The notes beneath the pieces were generated by a model. It did no database searches, was not told the origin of the DNA, and worked only from the letters and a program-made list of their open reading frames with translations. From Haliclona indistincta (taxonomy: Eukaryota > Porifera > Demospongiae > Haplosclerida > Chalinidae): 64,000 bases of DNA. Below are positions 22,090-33,470 of this stretch, piece by piece. The number at the start of each line of letters is the position of its first letter. Position 1 is the first letter of the stretch. The stretch is from positions 9,317,086 through 9,381,085 of the forward strand of contig OZ024785.1 of NCBI GenBank assembly GCA_964017065.1, given 5' to 3'. The position numbers and the translations under genes were made by a program.

Positions 22090-25000
22090 TCACTTTTGTA
22101 ATGCAGAATGGTTGTCAGTTCTTTGAGCAAGTGCATTAGCCAGTCGTACAGCTCCGAGAGTCTTCACACACTTGATGATGGTGATCCATGAGTAGAATCT
22201 CTTCTGTGACTGCTCCTCCCACACATACAGCATGGCTTTGAGACAGCTCTCTTCATTTCCCATATTGTTCACTTCAATCTTATCAAGGTATGTTGTAAGC
22301 CCCAGTTCTTCTCCTAGATTGTACCACAGTGGAGCTAGTGGGGTCAGTAGCTGGAATAATGTGGCGTGATGAAGCACTAGATTATTAATCCCATGAAGAA
22401 TCTCTGTAAAAACAAAAATTATGAAATTGAGTCAACTTGAGTGTGTATTGACCTAAGCAATTGTCTTCCTCCTCAAACAAGTCTTTAGCACGAAGAGTAG
22501 AGTACTTTACATCGTCTGATGGTAACTGCAACTGTTGTTGATGCTCTTTTGTCTCAGTTTTGCGTGGAGGAGGCAGTGTTTGTGTGAAGTGCGGCACCTG
22601 AAGGCAAACATGTATTGTCTTTTTGTAAAAACTGAGCTTTCATATTTTTCTCACTTCTTGTGGTGTGGATGTCAACCAACTCTCAGCATACTGTATGAAG
22701 CACAGTAAACAGTGTATCATTGCGATGGTAATACATTGTACTCACATCTGGTGGTGGGGCTGGTGGTGACCCATTGTCAGCAGTTGCTAGTAAAGGCACA
22801 GCTGTCTGACTAGTCCTCATGGTAAACTCCCTTTTAGCTGACTCTACTGGAGAATCATCATCATCATCAGCAGCTGCAAATATCAACAACAAAATCAATG
22901 TCTAAGTAAACATCATTCCTTAAATAAACATACACTTGCGTTTCTTGACCACCACAATGATGATGATGATGATGAAGATCACTATCACAGCAATCAATGC
23001 CACTCCTCCACCTGTTAGTAACAGAGTGAGTAACAGTGAGTGCACTATCAATGACTCACCTGCTGCTCCAGCTATGATAGGCAACATCAGTCCTGGATCT
23101 TCTGATGGACCTAACAAAAGCGTGTTTTATTCAAAACTTTTATACAGAAAGGTCAAGACTAAAATTCTTTTAAGCCTCGATCACTACCAAACGACTGATG
23201 CAAAGCTTCCCTTAGTTTCTACAAGCTTTTGTTTGTACCTGTTGGATCTGTGGTTGTACCAGGTGATGGATAGTTGCTTGCTCCTGGTGTAGGCATCACG
23301 GTAGGGTCGTTGACAGGTATGACTATGTTAGCCATAGTGATGGCTGCTTCTGTGTCTATGGTATTCACAGCATCAGCGTCAGTCACTGTGAGGTCATAGG
23401 TGCCCGGGATAGCCGACAGGCATCCTGACACTCCTATCGTCCTGTTGACAGTTGGTAGTGATCCAGCTGCTGACCGTGACGTCAACCTCACAAAACTCAT
23501 TGCAGGGCTCTCATGTCCTTGTACATATTGTACTGTAATACACACCATCCCTGCTGCCAGTGGCGTAGCTATGGGTGGGCCTGGACGGGCCTGTGCCCAC
23601 CCAATCATAGGCTGTGCCCAGCCATTCCTGTTTTGATTCCAAACGTTGCCTGAACCCCAGACTACTGACTACTCCTACATAATGCCCATGCAAGCGCTCT
23701 TATTAACTCTTGTATTAACTACTTCGACAGTCTTGAACCCGGATCATCACTTTCGATCGTCAGGACGCAAGTATACCATAACATTCGACATTAACGAGCA
23801 ACATTTTTTTGCAGTGCACTCCACGTGCCCGACCAATGTTCAGATCCTAGCTACGCCCCTGCCTGCTGCGTAAATGATGGATACTCCCTGAACGTCAAAT
23901 GTGCCTTAGAAAGGGACAAAATGTGGTAAATACTTAGCCAAATGCACCAACTCACTGATCTCTATTGATTGCAACTGTTGCTCCACCCCTCCATTGTACA
24001 GTATAGTCATTGAGGCAGAGTATTTTCTGTTCTCCATAAGATCAAAGCTCACTAGAGCATTAGTGGTCCCTGTAGCAGACGTGCTACTACCAACAACACA
24101 AGAATCAGCTGCGAGACAGCTTCTGAATGTCACTATGGGTTTTGCTTCAGTGCAATTGACCTGGTTCTATACAAGAATACTATAAGAAAATTAAAAAGAT
24201 TTCTATCGAAATCAAAAGGATGTAGGGTTGTGAAATCTACCACTGGTCCACTATGTAAACTAACAAGGAACAAGCATGGAATGGTAACACAATTGACTTG
24301 CTAACAGACCATAGATCCCTACATCAGTGGCTGCTGTGGTTAAGCTAGTTGCTGTTGACTGCTGACACCTCACGTGCGTTCAGCTTGTGTACAGCCACTG
24401 ATGTAGGGATCTATGGTCTGTTAGCAAGTCAATTGTGTTACCATTCCATGCTTGTTCCTTGTTAGTTTACATTGTGGACCAGTGGTAGATTTCACAACCC
24501 TACATCCTTTTGATTTCGATAGAAATCTTTTAATTTTCTTGTTTGTGTCCTTTTTTACTTATTTAGTGAAGTGCAGTTCAAATATCATGAACGTACTGAG
24601 CCGTCTTTGTTCCACCATTGGTTTAGTTTATTGTTGTTAATGGCTTTTCCTTATTTTAAACTTGTAGCAAAGAGTAATTGTTATGCTATACTATCAGCTC
24701 GCCTACGCATGCATGCATGCAGTGCATACGAGCCCCGCCCAGACTAGTTTGTTGACCTGTACTGTACGGCGGTTATAATTAATTTTATATCTGGCAAGCG
24801 CAGAATGGTGATCCTATAGCTTGCCGTTCTTCGAAGACTCCAGACAGATATGTGTTCCCCGTGAACCATACGGTGCAAGCTAGTGCTTGGTCACGTGCGC
24901 TAACCACAGCTTGGTCACGTGCGTATTGCGCAATCACATTAATGGCGTCTAACACTTAGTTGACAATGGATCACGATCGAGAAATCGCGGAATTTATATC

Positions 25001-26136
25001 GCCGTTTCGCTAAAAACTAAGTTCAAAAGGCACATGCCAGGAGAATTTCACGACTGTTCGTGGGTGTTTTGGTCCCGGCACTGCTCGCGTAAAGGAGCTA
25101 GGCGAGTGGAAGAAAGAAGAAGAAAACGAAACTCGATTTTCAACGTTTCCAGGTTCGTCACTTTAGTAACAATTTCGGGCAATCTCCTTGCTACTGTAAG
25201 ACGGGGCAACGCCAGCGAGCAGATCTAAGTGTCTTTGGACGTATAAAATTCATCACCAGGCGAAATATCAGCGTTTGAACGCTAATACATTGTATGTAGC
25301 CGCCATCTTGTTTTCTCGTTCAACCCTACATAGGGAGGCACTACCGAGCCTCCCTAATAATTATAATTTGTGTCGTGGTCAGATTGCTCACATTGATTGT
25401 AAACGGGACCATCCAGGAAGTGCTGCTTCGTTGGATGTTGCTCTTATCAATAGATACAGGAATGGTAACATCAGCAGCTATCGAAATAAAAACACACTGC
25501 ATAATTAGCTAAAACATACATACCACAGCAAGAGTAAGCTAAACAAGAACTGTTGCTTAAAAAACACGTGTTATTGTGCTGGACATAATGATGTCTATGG
25601 TACATTGTTACCTGTTTCAGGGATATCCACTGTTATTTCACTTCCTGCTCCTTGTCCTGCTTGGTTTGATGCAGTCACCATTATCGTATAAGTTTCTCCT
25701 AAAGCATCCGGTGTATACAGGTATTCAGTTGTGTCGGAGGAGAACATGAATGGGTCATCAGTATCGATGTTTACACCAATAGTGTAGTTCAGTATAGGGA
25801 CTCCTTGTAGGGTGTAGGGAGCAGTCCAGGTGAGACGTAGTGTACAGTGATCCACCTCAGTACTGGTCAGGTTACCAACAGGTGACAAGGGACCTACAGA
25901 CAGAATGATTTATGTACTGTTTACTCTCTTGAGAGCACTGAGTACCTTGAATGAGCAATAGCGCAGAAGGTGAATTCTCAAAGATTCCTGTTCCATTGAT
26001 AACTCCACCAGCACTACATGATATATTTGTGTTGTGAAACCTTGCCGAAGCTGTGAATGTTGCTGTTAGATGTCTTACACCATCAGGTAAAAGAGTATTT
26101 GGTGAGATATGTACATCACCTCCAGACAACCCATTC
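22090..26136 (-). CDS. Receptor G7: (partial Ig)-FN3-FN3-like-TM with death-domain tail
   Basis: No YENI exon is present here. In order: the 3' half of an Ig exon (to about 26136), FN3 (about 25612-25893, TLRLTWTAPYTLQGVPI then a diverged half), exon 4 (about 25390-25490, NIQRSSTSWMVPFTIN), exon 5 (about 23955-24165), exon 6 (23239-23904, split by a hAT insertion), stalk exon (GPSEDPGLMLPIIAGAAG), TM exon (an Ile/Val-rich helix ending KKRK), and a linker exon with DDDDD and PPAPPPD ending in phase 0. This fits the phase-0 DD exon (VPHFTQTLPPPRKTET, then a complete death domain ending HSALQK). A one-base shift in the DD exon is avoided if a 54-nt GT-AG segment is spliced out. The start of the gene, with leader and first half of Ig, is missing. 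The DD would recruit death-domain adaptors; this is inferred from the family. Confidence 0.7.
23558..23861. mobile_element. hAT-type MITE inside a G7 coding exon
   Basis: The 304-bp insert starts CAGTGGCGTAGCTA and ends TAGCTACGCCCCTG. It is flanked by a perfect 8-bp duplication CCTGCTGC (23550-23557 and 23862-23869). An 8-bp duplication with CAGnGGCG ends is the hAT superfamily signature. Removing it restores the exon frame between GVSIIYAA and MVCITVQYVQGH. It has no transposase. Confidence 0.9.
24184..25357. mobile_element. Foldback/hairpin element E2 in G7 intron 4
   Basis: This is an uninterrupted copy of E1 in inverted orientation. The foldback arms are 24184-24330 and 24392-24541, followed by about 800 bp of body and then GCCGCCATCTTG (25299-25310). 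It ends with the hairpin starting TAGGGAGGCAC (25331-25356, one mismatch). It lies between exons 5 and 4 of G7. Confidence 0.75.
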
Positions 26137-28350
26137 CAACAAAATGTTCATTGTGTCACTGCGGTACAAAAAATAGGCCGTTTGCTGTTTGTCGATTGGT
26201 AAACTTACTTGCCATACAATACTGCAAACGTACGTTGAACTTGTTTCGAGATGTCAAAGAGACAGAGGATCAGAGGATGCCTTCAGTCTCTAATTGCTGG
26301 AATGGCTGGACTCATGAATACTGTAATTTTAAACATAATTATGCATTCTAGAATAATAACGAGGACAGAATAGCTGTGTTGACATTAAGGAGGCTGATAA
26401 CTTAATATAGAAGTTAAGATGGCTGTTTATTTGCTGTTTGCTGATAGAAAAGTCACTATTATCACCAAAAATCTGTAATTAGTAAGGAGCATCGGGAACA
26501 ATAATCCTTAAGAATGACTGCTAATACATAAATGATTATCTGCCTAAGATTAACTACAGTTAATACGAACCTCTGAAATGCGGACAACATCATGGACCCT
26601 ATAACGCTGCGCAGGAACACAATGTGTTTTATGTGCATTTTCACCAGGCACCTAGTAATAACCAGAACAACTTGCTTGGATGTCAAGATTTGCGACTTGC
26701 TTAGGCTCACGCCACATAATATTATTATACAGGAGAGAGACTGAGTGACTCGAGTAAACTCTCACACATCAATTTTTACCAAAAAATCTGAACAATCTTG
26801 TATTAGTGGTTCTTATAATGCCTATATGGAATGAATGAAAGAAGACAACACAATTAATGACTTGTTTTGTTATGGTCAAAACATGTTTACTGCATTACAT
26901 TAGCTCTCAGCTGACATGTATTGATTGAGCAATGATAGCTAGTGTATAGGTGAGAACATAATTTTTGTCTGCTAACACAGGAAATCATGTACTCATTACT
27001 TGTGTGTTTATGTATGAACACTGTTGTGCCAGGTACTTTCTTAGTTTCAACCTCTGGTGTTTACCTGTGAGGATGAGAATCTAACGTATGTTAACACAAT
27101 TTTGTGATTCTCTTTCACTTTCCTTATAGTAACAGGGATTTAGTATATAGGTGGGTTTGTTAGTGATAATATATTATGTCTTAAGTACACGGTGTGTGTA
27201 TTCTGGAGCAATGAGGCTTAGCTACATGTATACCATACTATACAGTTGTAGCTATAATTATAGATACTTACGATAATATTATGCTTTTGAAATAACACTG
27301 CATGTAATTTAGTCTATACTGCTCCTTTCATACAAGAGTATAGTTTACATTCTAGTCTTGGCATTTCTTGTTTTTCTTGTTCATGACCAGAAATTCATGC
27401 CATTTACTCAATTTTTGCATGAGTAATGAAATAATACCGTAATACATGGTATTGTAGAAACACTTCCTAGATTCCAACAAGCTAGTGAGTCATGTACTTG
27501 TACTACTTGTGTTGTACATGCACAGCAATTAGCAGATAATCTACATACAGGCTTACTATGTAGTCAACTGCATGTACTTAGCTGTAGTTGTGTAATTTGA
27601 ATTAAATTGTGCTCTAAATGCTTTATTCACAATTAATTAGCTATATGTGAGTAATAAGAGTCATACCGGTACATGATAACACTACATTACATGCAAAAGT
27701 GTAGCAAAACTACAGAAGGGTGAGTTTATAAGAGATCGGCCAGTACCAGGACTGTGCAGTGGTAGAATTCACTACTTCTGATTGTGCTTTCCTCTCTGCG
27801 ATTTATAATCCTGACCTTCCAGTGGTAGGAACTTCCAGCTTGAAAGTAGCCAGACAAGAGGAACTGATAAGTTACCTTTGCTTCCTCTCATGTGTTACAC
27901 TCGAATTGAAACATGCAGTGTGTAGAGTGCAGGTGATGGCTTGTTTTAAAATTGGAGACCTATATGTTCATTTTCCCCATTCCATTGCCTAGAGGAAGAG
28001 GACTCTGACAGTTCAGAAAACTAAAGTAATTTCAAAGCTGAGTTGTGGTTTATGCAAACATGAGGACGCTATCCTGTTTATTGCTAGTTAGGCAGGATGT
28101 ATCACAACTGCAATACCATGACTATGTATGCAGTAGTGTTTATACACATACAAGTCATGCCTCTTCTATTATGCTTATGCTAATGCACAGTAGTACCACT
28201 GACTGATGTACATTCTCGTGTTTACACACCAGAATAATGTAACACTTCAAGAATAAGCTATTCAGCACAAATATAGAGTACAAATGTCATGATCACTGCA
28301 CAGAGATATTTGTAAATGAACATGACAGTTATCACATCGGCTTACAACAC
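26137..28350. other. No gene recognised
   Basis: This is AT-rich sequence with only short open stretches on either strand and no domain, splice-coherent exon chain or repeat family that I recognise. It separates the truncated Ig exon of G7 from the DD gene G8. The missing 5' part of G7 was not found here. Confidence 0.5.
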
Positions 28351-28354
28351 ACGA

Positions 28355-29400
28355 TTACAGCTTTGTGATTTTCTCCTTGAGCTCATCAGCGAGTTTGGCT
28401 GCTCCAAGAATTTTGATTGATCTTAACATGTTATCAAGAGTCTCCCAAGTGTATGGTATATTTGGCTTTTCTTCCCAGCACATAATTACTGCATGAAGAC
28501 GATCTTCATTGCTGGAGTAGTTTATGGTGATACTTTTTAGTTGATTATCGGTTAAAGAAAGAGCCACTCCAAAATTTTTCCATTCCGATGCCAGTGGTTT
28601 AAGAAAATGGTATAGATCCAAGTAGTTCAGTGTTAACATATTCTCCTTCAACCATTCTGATACACATGAAAGTTGTTAATAGAACAAGATCCATTCATAG
28701 AAAGTATACTCACCGATACATTGCTTCACCTCAGAAGACATCACGTCCTTAGGGTCACTATAGACAAAATTCAGTTTAGCAGCAGTTGGTGCAGAATATG
28801 GTGCTCCTTGAGAACATGATCGAACATCAGGTTGACAGTAAATACCCTAATATTGATACTAGAACAGACTGCATAAACACTGTTAAAATGCAAGTACCTC
28901 AAATGTCGTTTGTTTTTGTGACTGGTTGTGATCATTGGATTGGTTCTGGGGATCCTGGTTTCCTAATGTCTGAAAATCAGATGTTTTCAATTCGGCATCA
29001 TTTGAAGTCTGCTAAAAATAATGATTATAATTCTTAGTGAATCAAAGTTTGGTAGTTCAATACCTTAATTATATGGCATTTTTTCTTAATACAATATGCT
29101 AATACAATAACTGCAGCTGCCACTACCAGTATGATCAAACCTGATTTGAAGCAAATTGAGCTTGATATCCTGAATTATATGAACTTACTGTGAGTGCTGT
29201 GAGTGTTGCTGTTCGATGCCTTGCACCATCAGGTGTAAGAGTATTTGGTGAGATGTTTACATCACCTCCAGACAACCCATTAAAAGAGAGAGTGACCATT
29301 GCTCCATTGGGAACTGTACAGGTGAACATCACTGTAGAATGTAGACTAACGTTTCTAGAGACAGGATATTCTGAGATCATTCTCTGTATTGTGGACAGAG
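28355..29400 (-). CDS. Receptor G8: partial Ig, TM and death domain
   Basis: A first half-Ig exon (about 29190-29400) reads ISEYPVSRNVSLHSTVMFTC, then NGLSGGDVNISPNTL. It is followed after a 49-nt gap by a TM exon (about 29065-29140, LIILVVAAAVIVLAYCIKKK), a Gln/Asn-rich linker exon (about 28898-29010), an exon reading SDPKDVMSSEVKQCIG (about 28712-28803), and a terminal exon (28355-28660) with a clear death domain. The DD shows LYHFLKPLASEWKNFGVALS, a LKSITINYSSNEDRLHAVI helix, WEEKPNIPYTWETL, then LGAAKLADELKEKI and stop. The intervening FN3 and FN3-like exons are absent, and the phase of the Ig exon end does not fit the TM exon. The gene is therefore rearranged or the Ig exon belongs elsewhere. 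The DD half looks intact and much diverged from the array DDs. Confidence 0.6.
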
Positions 29401-29459
29401 TTTGTTCAACCAGTCACGAGTCACAAGTTACAGAAAATTCAGCATAATAGAGTCGTCCT

Positions 29460-29725
29460 CATGGCTGCCCCTTAGATAAACGAGTAAGAGAATACCACAA
29501 CGACGCACTGTCAGCAGCTTACCAACTGTCCTGTATCACTGCATACAGCGTGGTAGTTGTTTAATAACACTTGGTTTCTTCTATTCACAGATCGTTCCTG
29601 CAAAAGAATGTAGGTAACGGCCTGTCGTTCGGGCCTTGTAAGGCTTGCAAACCAGAAAAGAGGATTTAGTTCTCGACCTCAGGTACGAGATAAGCTACGC
29701 CCAGTCCGTGGATGGCAGATAATTG
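29460..29725. other. No gene recognised
   Basis: Short spacer between the G8 Ig exon and the first transposon of the nested block. No exon-like chain, repeat or motif was recognised. Confidence 0.4.
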
Positions 29726-29727
29726 AA

Positions 29728-30252
29728 TTTAGAGTATAGCTCAATGTTATTGACCAATCAGATTTATTAGATCCGAGGATCTATTTGCTGTAGAGACCAT
29801 CTGCGAACGGATAGAGTCCATCCGCGAAAAGATAGAGTCCTTCCGCGAACAGATAGACCACAGTTTGCTTAGTGAAAGCGCATTCATAACAAGCCATAAA
29901 ATTGTTATTACAAGCACACGTGATGTGAGGCCTTGTACACGTGTGAGCGTGAGTGAGTTCCAAAAACGAACTTCTTGTTGCGTCAAAAAACCACTAGCAG
30001 ACGCGAAAGCGATGGCGGAAGGACGGTAGGAGACAAAACAGAGTACCAGCAAAGTGTAACAAGACAAGAGAAACCGTTTAGCGACGTACTCTAGCTAAAC
30101 TCGCCAGTGTTTTCCCATCGCTGAATTACGGCCGTGTTCTTCACAAAACATTTTGCGCAGCGTCAAAAATTCCTTGTTGGATAGCAACGGTTGCTATACT
30201 CTAAGCCGGTTAGAGACCTCGGCCAACGGGATCTACGCGGTATAGAAAGAAT
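29728..30252 (-). mobile_element. Element T1, copy a
   Basis: It begins TTAGAGTATAGCTCAATG and runs to CGGTTGCTATACTCTAA near 30203, joined to half of a palindromic GTTAGAGACC..GGTATAG arm (30206-30252). It contains three to four 21-bp units related to TCTGTTCGCGGAAGGACTC. Further copies are 31828-32451 and 46437-47821, the latter with an insertion. It is non-coding. Confidence 0.7.
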
Positions 30253-31332
30253 CGCATTATGTACCGAGAAGCCCCGACCGGAAGTCACGTGCGCGAGCCG
30301 CCTTCGGCGGCTTATATTATCTACGCGCGCGCACGTATAGAAGCACTATAGACCCTTCGCGAAATGACGTAATAATTTTATGGTCTCGGGAGTGCCACTG
30401 TTTGCTGTAACGTTTATCCACAAGCTCTTTGCTTGCTCTGTTTCAGAGGGGAGTAACCAAGTAGGCGTGACATCGATCTAGACTCGCGAGGCGCACTATC
30501 ACTGCATTTCTTGTAGCTCGATCAATTCACCAGGTTCTTCTGACTTTGTTTAGCCAAAGCAACGTACAAGACTTGCTTGCGAGGTGTAGGCTCTATTCGA
30601 TCGCGATTTGCTTTCTATCCTGCTAAAATGGCCAGTCAGTAGTCCAGTGAATAAACACGACCGACGGGACCTCTTTGCTCTCGAAACAGCTTTTATGCAC
30701 GCCCGTCTCTGCTACTCGTTAGTGTGAACTCAAGCCACTTACTTTCAAGTATCACGGAACAGTTTACAGCGCTACAGCTCGCAGCCATTGCACCGACGAT
30801 GCAGCTTCTGCCAACCAGTCAAGTTTCGCGCGCTCGCGGTAAAATTATTACGTCATTTCGCGAAGGGTCTATAAAGGCTTGTTTGGTGGATTGAACAGCC
30901 AACAGGTTTCGGTGGCTCAGCGGTTTAGTGCGTGGTTTGTAGTGCATACGCTCCGGGTTCGATTACCAATCATGGTGTCTTTTTTATTATTTTTTTTCTA
31001 CAAAAACTAAATTTTTTTGTTCATTTACAACGCTCTAGACGATCTTTAGCAAGGGCAGAAGGCCCGCTTTAGGACGACCTTCTCGACGATCCTTAGGCTT
31101 ACCAAGGGCCGAAGGCCCGGGTTAGGACACCCTCCAGACGATCCTTAGGCTTACCAAGGGCCGAAGGCCCGGGTTAGGACACCCTCCCGACTTTGCACAG
31201 TTAGGAGAAGGTTTTTAGGGTTTAGGGTTTAGGATTTAGTTGTTAGGCTAATGTTTCCTAGTGTGTGCTCAGACTAGAGTCCATATTTATCACGTGATTG
31301 CCATGGCAACCAATCGGGGCTTCTCGGTACAT
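30253..31332. mobile_element. Nested TIR insertions with a second SINE-like copy
   Basis: It lies within the palindromic arm of T1. Outer inverted ends are GCATTATGTACCGAGAAGCC (30253 onward) and its complement ending near 31332. Inside is a second inverted pair, 30347-30382 and 30838-30872 (CTATAGACCCTTCGCGAAAT), followed by the SINE-like region with box A and box B at about 30912-30975, a short tandem repeat and TTTAGGG-like units. The layers are coherent with successive insertions. Confidence 0.6.
30905..30985 (+). repeat. tRNA-derived SINE-like segment, second copy
   Basis: TGGCTCAGCGGTTTAG (box A) and GGTTCGATTACC (box B) are 30-35 nt apart, preceded by CTATAAAGGC and followed by a T run. 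It matches the copy at 17035-17105 and has a better box B. Confidence 0.6.
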
Positions 31333-31558
31333 AATGCCGTTCGTATAGAAACCCTCGCGTCGCCATAGGACCCTCGCGCTACACGCTCGGGTTCTATATG
31401 GCTTCCTCTCGGGTTTCTATACCGCGTAGATCCCTAGGCCTCGTTCTCTAACCTATACTTAATAGTACAAGTAACTAGATGATTGTACATGGACAATGTG
31501 GGGCGAGCCTGAGCGAGTGCATTGCAGACGATCTCTAGTCATTGTATTCATAGTTTGA

Positions 31559-33396
31559 CAAGAAAATTAAAAAGATTTCTATCGAAATCAATAGGATGTA
31601 GGGTTGTGTAATCTACCACTGGTCCACAATGTAAACTAACAAGGAACAAACATGGAATGGTAACACGATTGACTTGCTAACAGACCATAGATCCCTACAT
31701 CAGTGGCTGCTGTGGTTGACTATAGCTAATACAGCTATAGTTACTGTTGACTGACACCAGATGTGCATTCAGCTTGTGACAAAATATTGATCTTATAATA
31801 TGTACAGCCACTGATGTAGGGATCTATGTATAGGTTAGAGACCGAGGCCAAGGGATGTACGCGGTATAGAAACCCGAGGAAGCCATATAGAACACGAGCG
31901 CGTAGCGCGAGGGTTCTATGGCGACGCGAGGGTTTCTATACCGCGTAGATCCCGTTGGCCGAGGTCTCTAACCGGCTTAGAGTATAGCAACCGTTGCTAT
32001 CCAACAAGGAATTTTCGACGCTGCGCAAATGTTTTGTAAAGAACACGGCCTTACTTCAGCAATGGTGAAACACAGGCGAGTTTAGCTAGAGTACGTCGCT
32101 AAACGGCTTTCCGTGTCTTGTTACACCTTGCTGGTACTCTGTCTCGTCTCCTGCCATCCTTCCGCCATCGCTTTCGCGTCTGCTAGTGGCTTTCTGACGC
32201 AACAAGAAGTTTGTTCTGGAACTCACTCACGCTCACACGTGTACAAGCCTCACATCACGTGTTCTTGTAATAACAATTTTTATGGCTTGTTATGAATGCA
32301 CTCTCACTAAGCAAACTGTGGTCTATCTGTTCGCGGAAGGACTCTATCTGTTCGCGGATGGACTCTATTCGTTCGCGGATGGTCTCTACAGCAAATAGAT
32401 CTTCGGATCTAGTAAATCTGATTGGTCAATAACATTGAGCTATACTCTAAGGTCTGTTAGCAAGTCAATCGTGTTACCATTCCATGTTTGTTCCTTGTTA
32501 GTTTACATTGTGGACCAGTGGTAGATTTCACAACCCTACATCCTATTGATTTCGATAGAAATCTTTTAATTTTCTTGTTTGTGTCCTTTTTTCTTTTTCA
32601 GTAATGTGCAGTTCAATATCATGCAAGTACCGAGCCGTCTTTGTTTCCACCATTGGTTTAGTTTTCCTGTTGTTGATGGCTTTTCTCTATTTTAAACTTG
32701 TAACTAAAAATAATTGTTATGCTGTACATATCAGGTCGCCTACATGTACGCATGCATGCATGCAGTGCATACGAGCCCCGCCCACACTTGTTTGTAGACC
32801 TGTACGGCGGTTATAATTATCTGGCAAGTGCAGAATGGTGATCCTAGACGAGCTTACCGTTCTTCGAAGACTCCAGACAAATTATGTGTTCTCCGTGAAC
32901 CATACGGCGCGGCGATACTAAAGCTAGTGCTTGGTCACGTGCGCTAACCACTGCTTGGTCACGTGCGTATTGCGCAATCACAATAATGGCGTCTAACACT
33001 TAGCTGACAATGGATCACGATCGAGAAATCGCGGAATTTATATCGCCGTTACACTAAAAAAAGTTCAAAAGGCACCTGCTACGAGAATTTCACGACTGTT
33101 CGTGGGTGTTTTGGTCTCGGCACTGCTCGCGTAAAGGCGCTAGGCGCGCTGAAGAAAGAAGAAGACGAAACTCGATTTTTCACCGTTTCCAGGTTCGTCA
33201 CTTTAGCAACAATTTCGAGCGATCTCCTTGCTATTGTAAGATGAGGCAACGCCAGAGAGCAGATCTAAGTGTCTTTGGACGCATAAAATTCATCACCAGG
33301 CGAAATATCAGCGTTTGAACGCTAATACATTGTATGTAGCCGCCATCTTGTTTTCTCGTTCAACCCTACATAGGGAGGCACTACCGTGCCTCCCTA
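31559..33396. mobile_element. Foldback/hairpin element E3 with nested T1
   Basis: The first foldback arm is about 31559-31705. The second arm is split at about 31828 by T1 copy b and resumes at 32452-32580. The body follows to GCCGCCATCTTG (33339-33350), and the end hairpin (33371-33396) is a perfect 11-bp stem TAGGGAGGCAC around a TACC loop. It is in the same orientation as E2. Confidence 0.75.
31828..32451 (+). mobile_element. Element T1, copy b (palindrome plus body)
   Basis: A 150-bp palindrome (GTTAGAGACCGAGGCC, then CTACGCGGTATAGAAACCC, mirrored) is directly followed by the T1 body from TTAGAGTATAGCAACCG to GCTATACTCTAA at 32451. It interrupts E3 between two halves of a sequence that is continuous in E1 and E2 (GATCTATG then GTCTGTTAG), which fixes both limits. 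Confidence 0.75.
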
Positions 33397-33470
33397 ATAA
33401 TAACTAGGTGGTTTGATACAATACTTCTAGATTTTGGCAAGTGAGTATCTTGTACGTAAGTTCTCTTTGC

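Noticed and set aside
24640..25260. Host gene in the GC-richer stretch
   Set aside because: The same stretch recurs in E1 and E3 at other loci, so it is the body of the foldback element.
26462..26710. Small minus-strand protein
   Set aside because: No splice context, domain or repeat support in an otherwise empty AT-rich region.
30905..30985. Functional tRNA gene
   Set aside because: Box A and B motifs are present, but no clear acceptor stem or anticodon arm; it is repeated and sits inside a mobile cassette.
33371..33396. Helitron 3' end (hairpin then CTRR)
   Set aside because: A CTAA follows the hairpin here, but the related ends at 36369, 37580 and 44408 lack CTRR, and the opposite end is a large foldback rather than TC.
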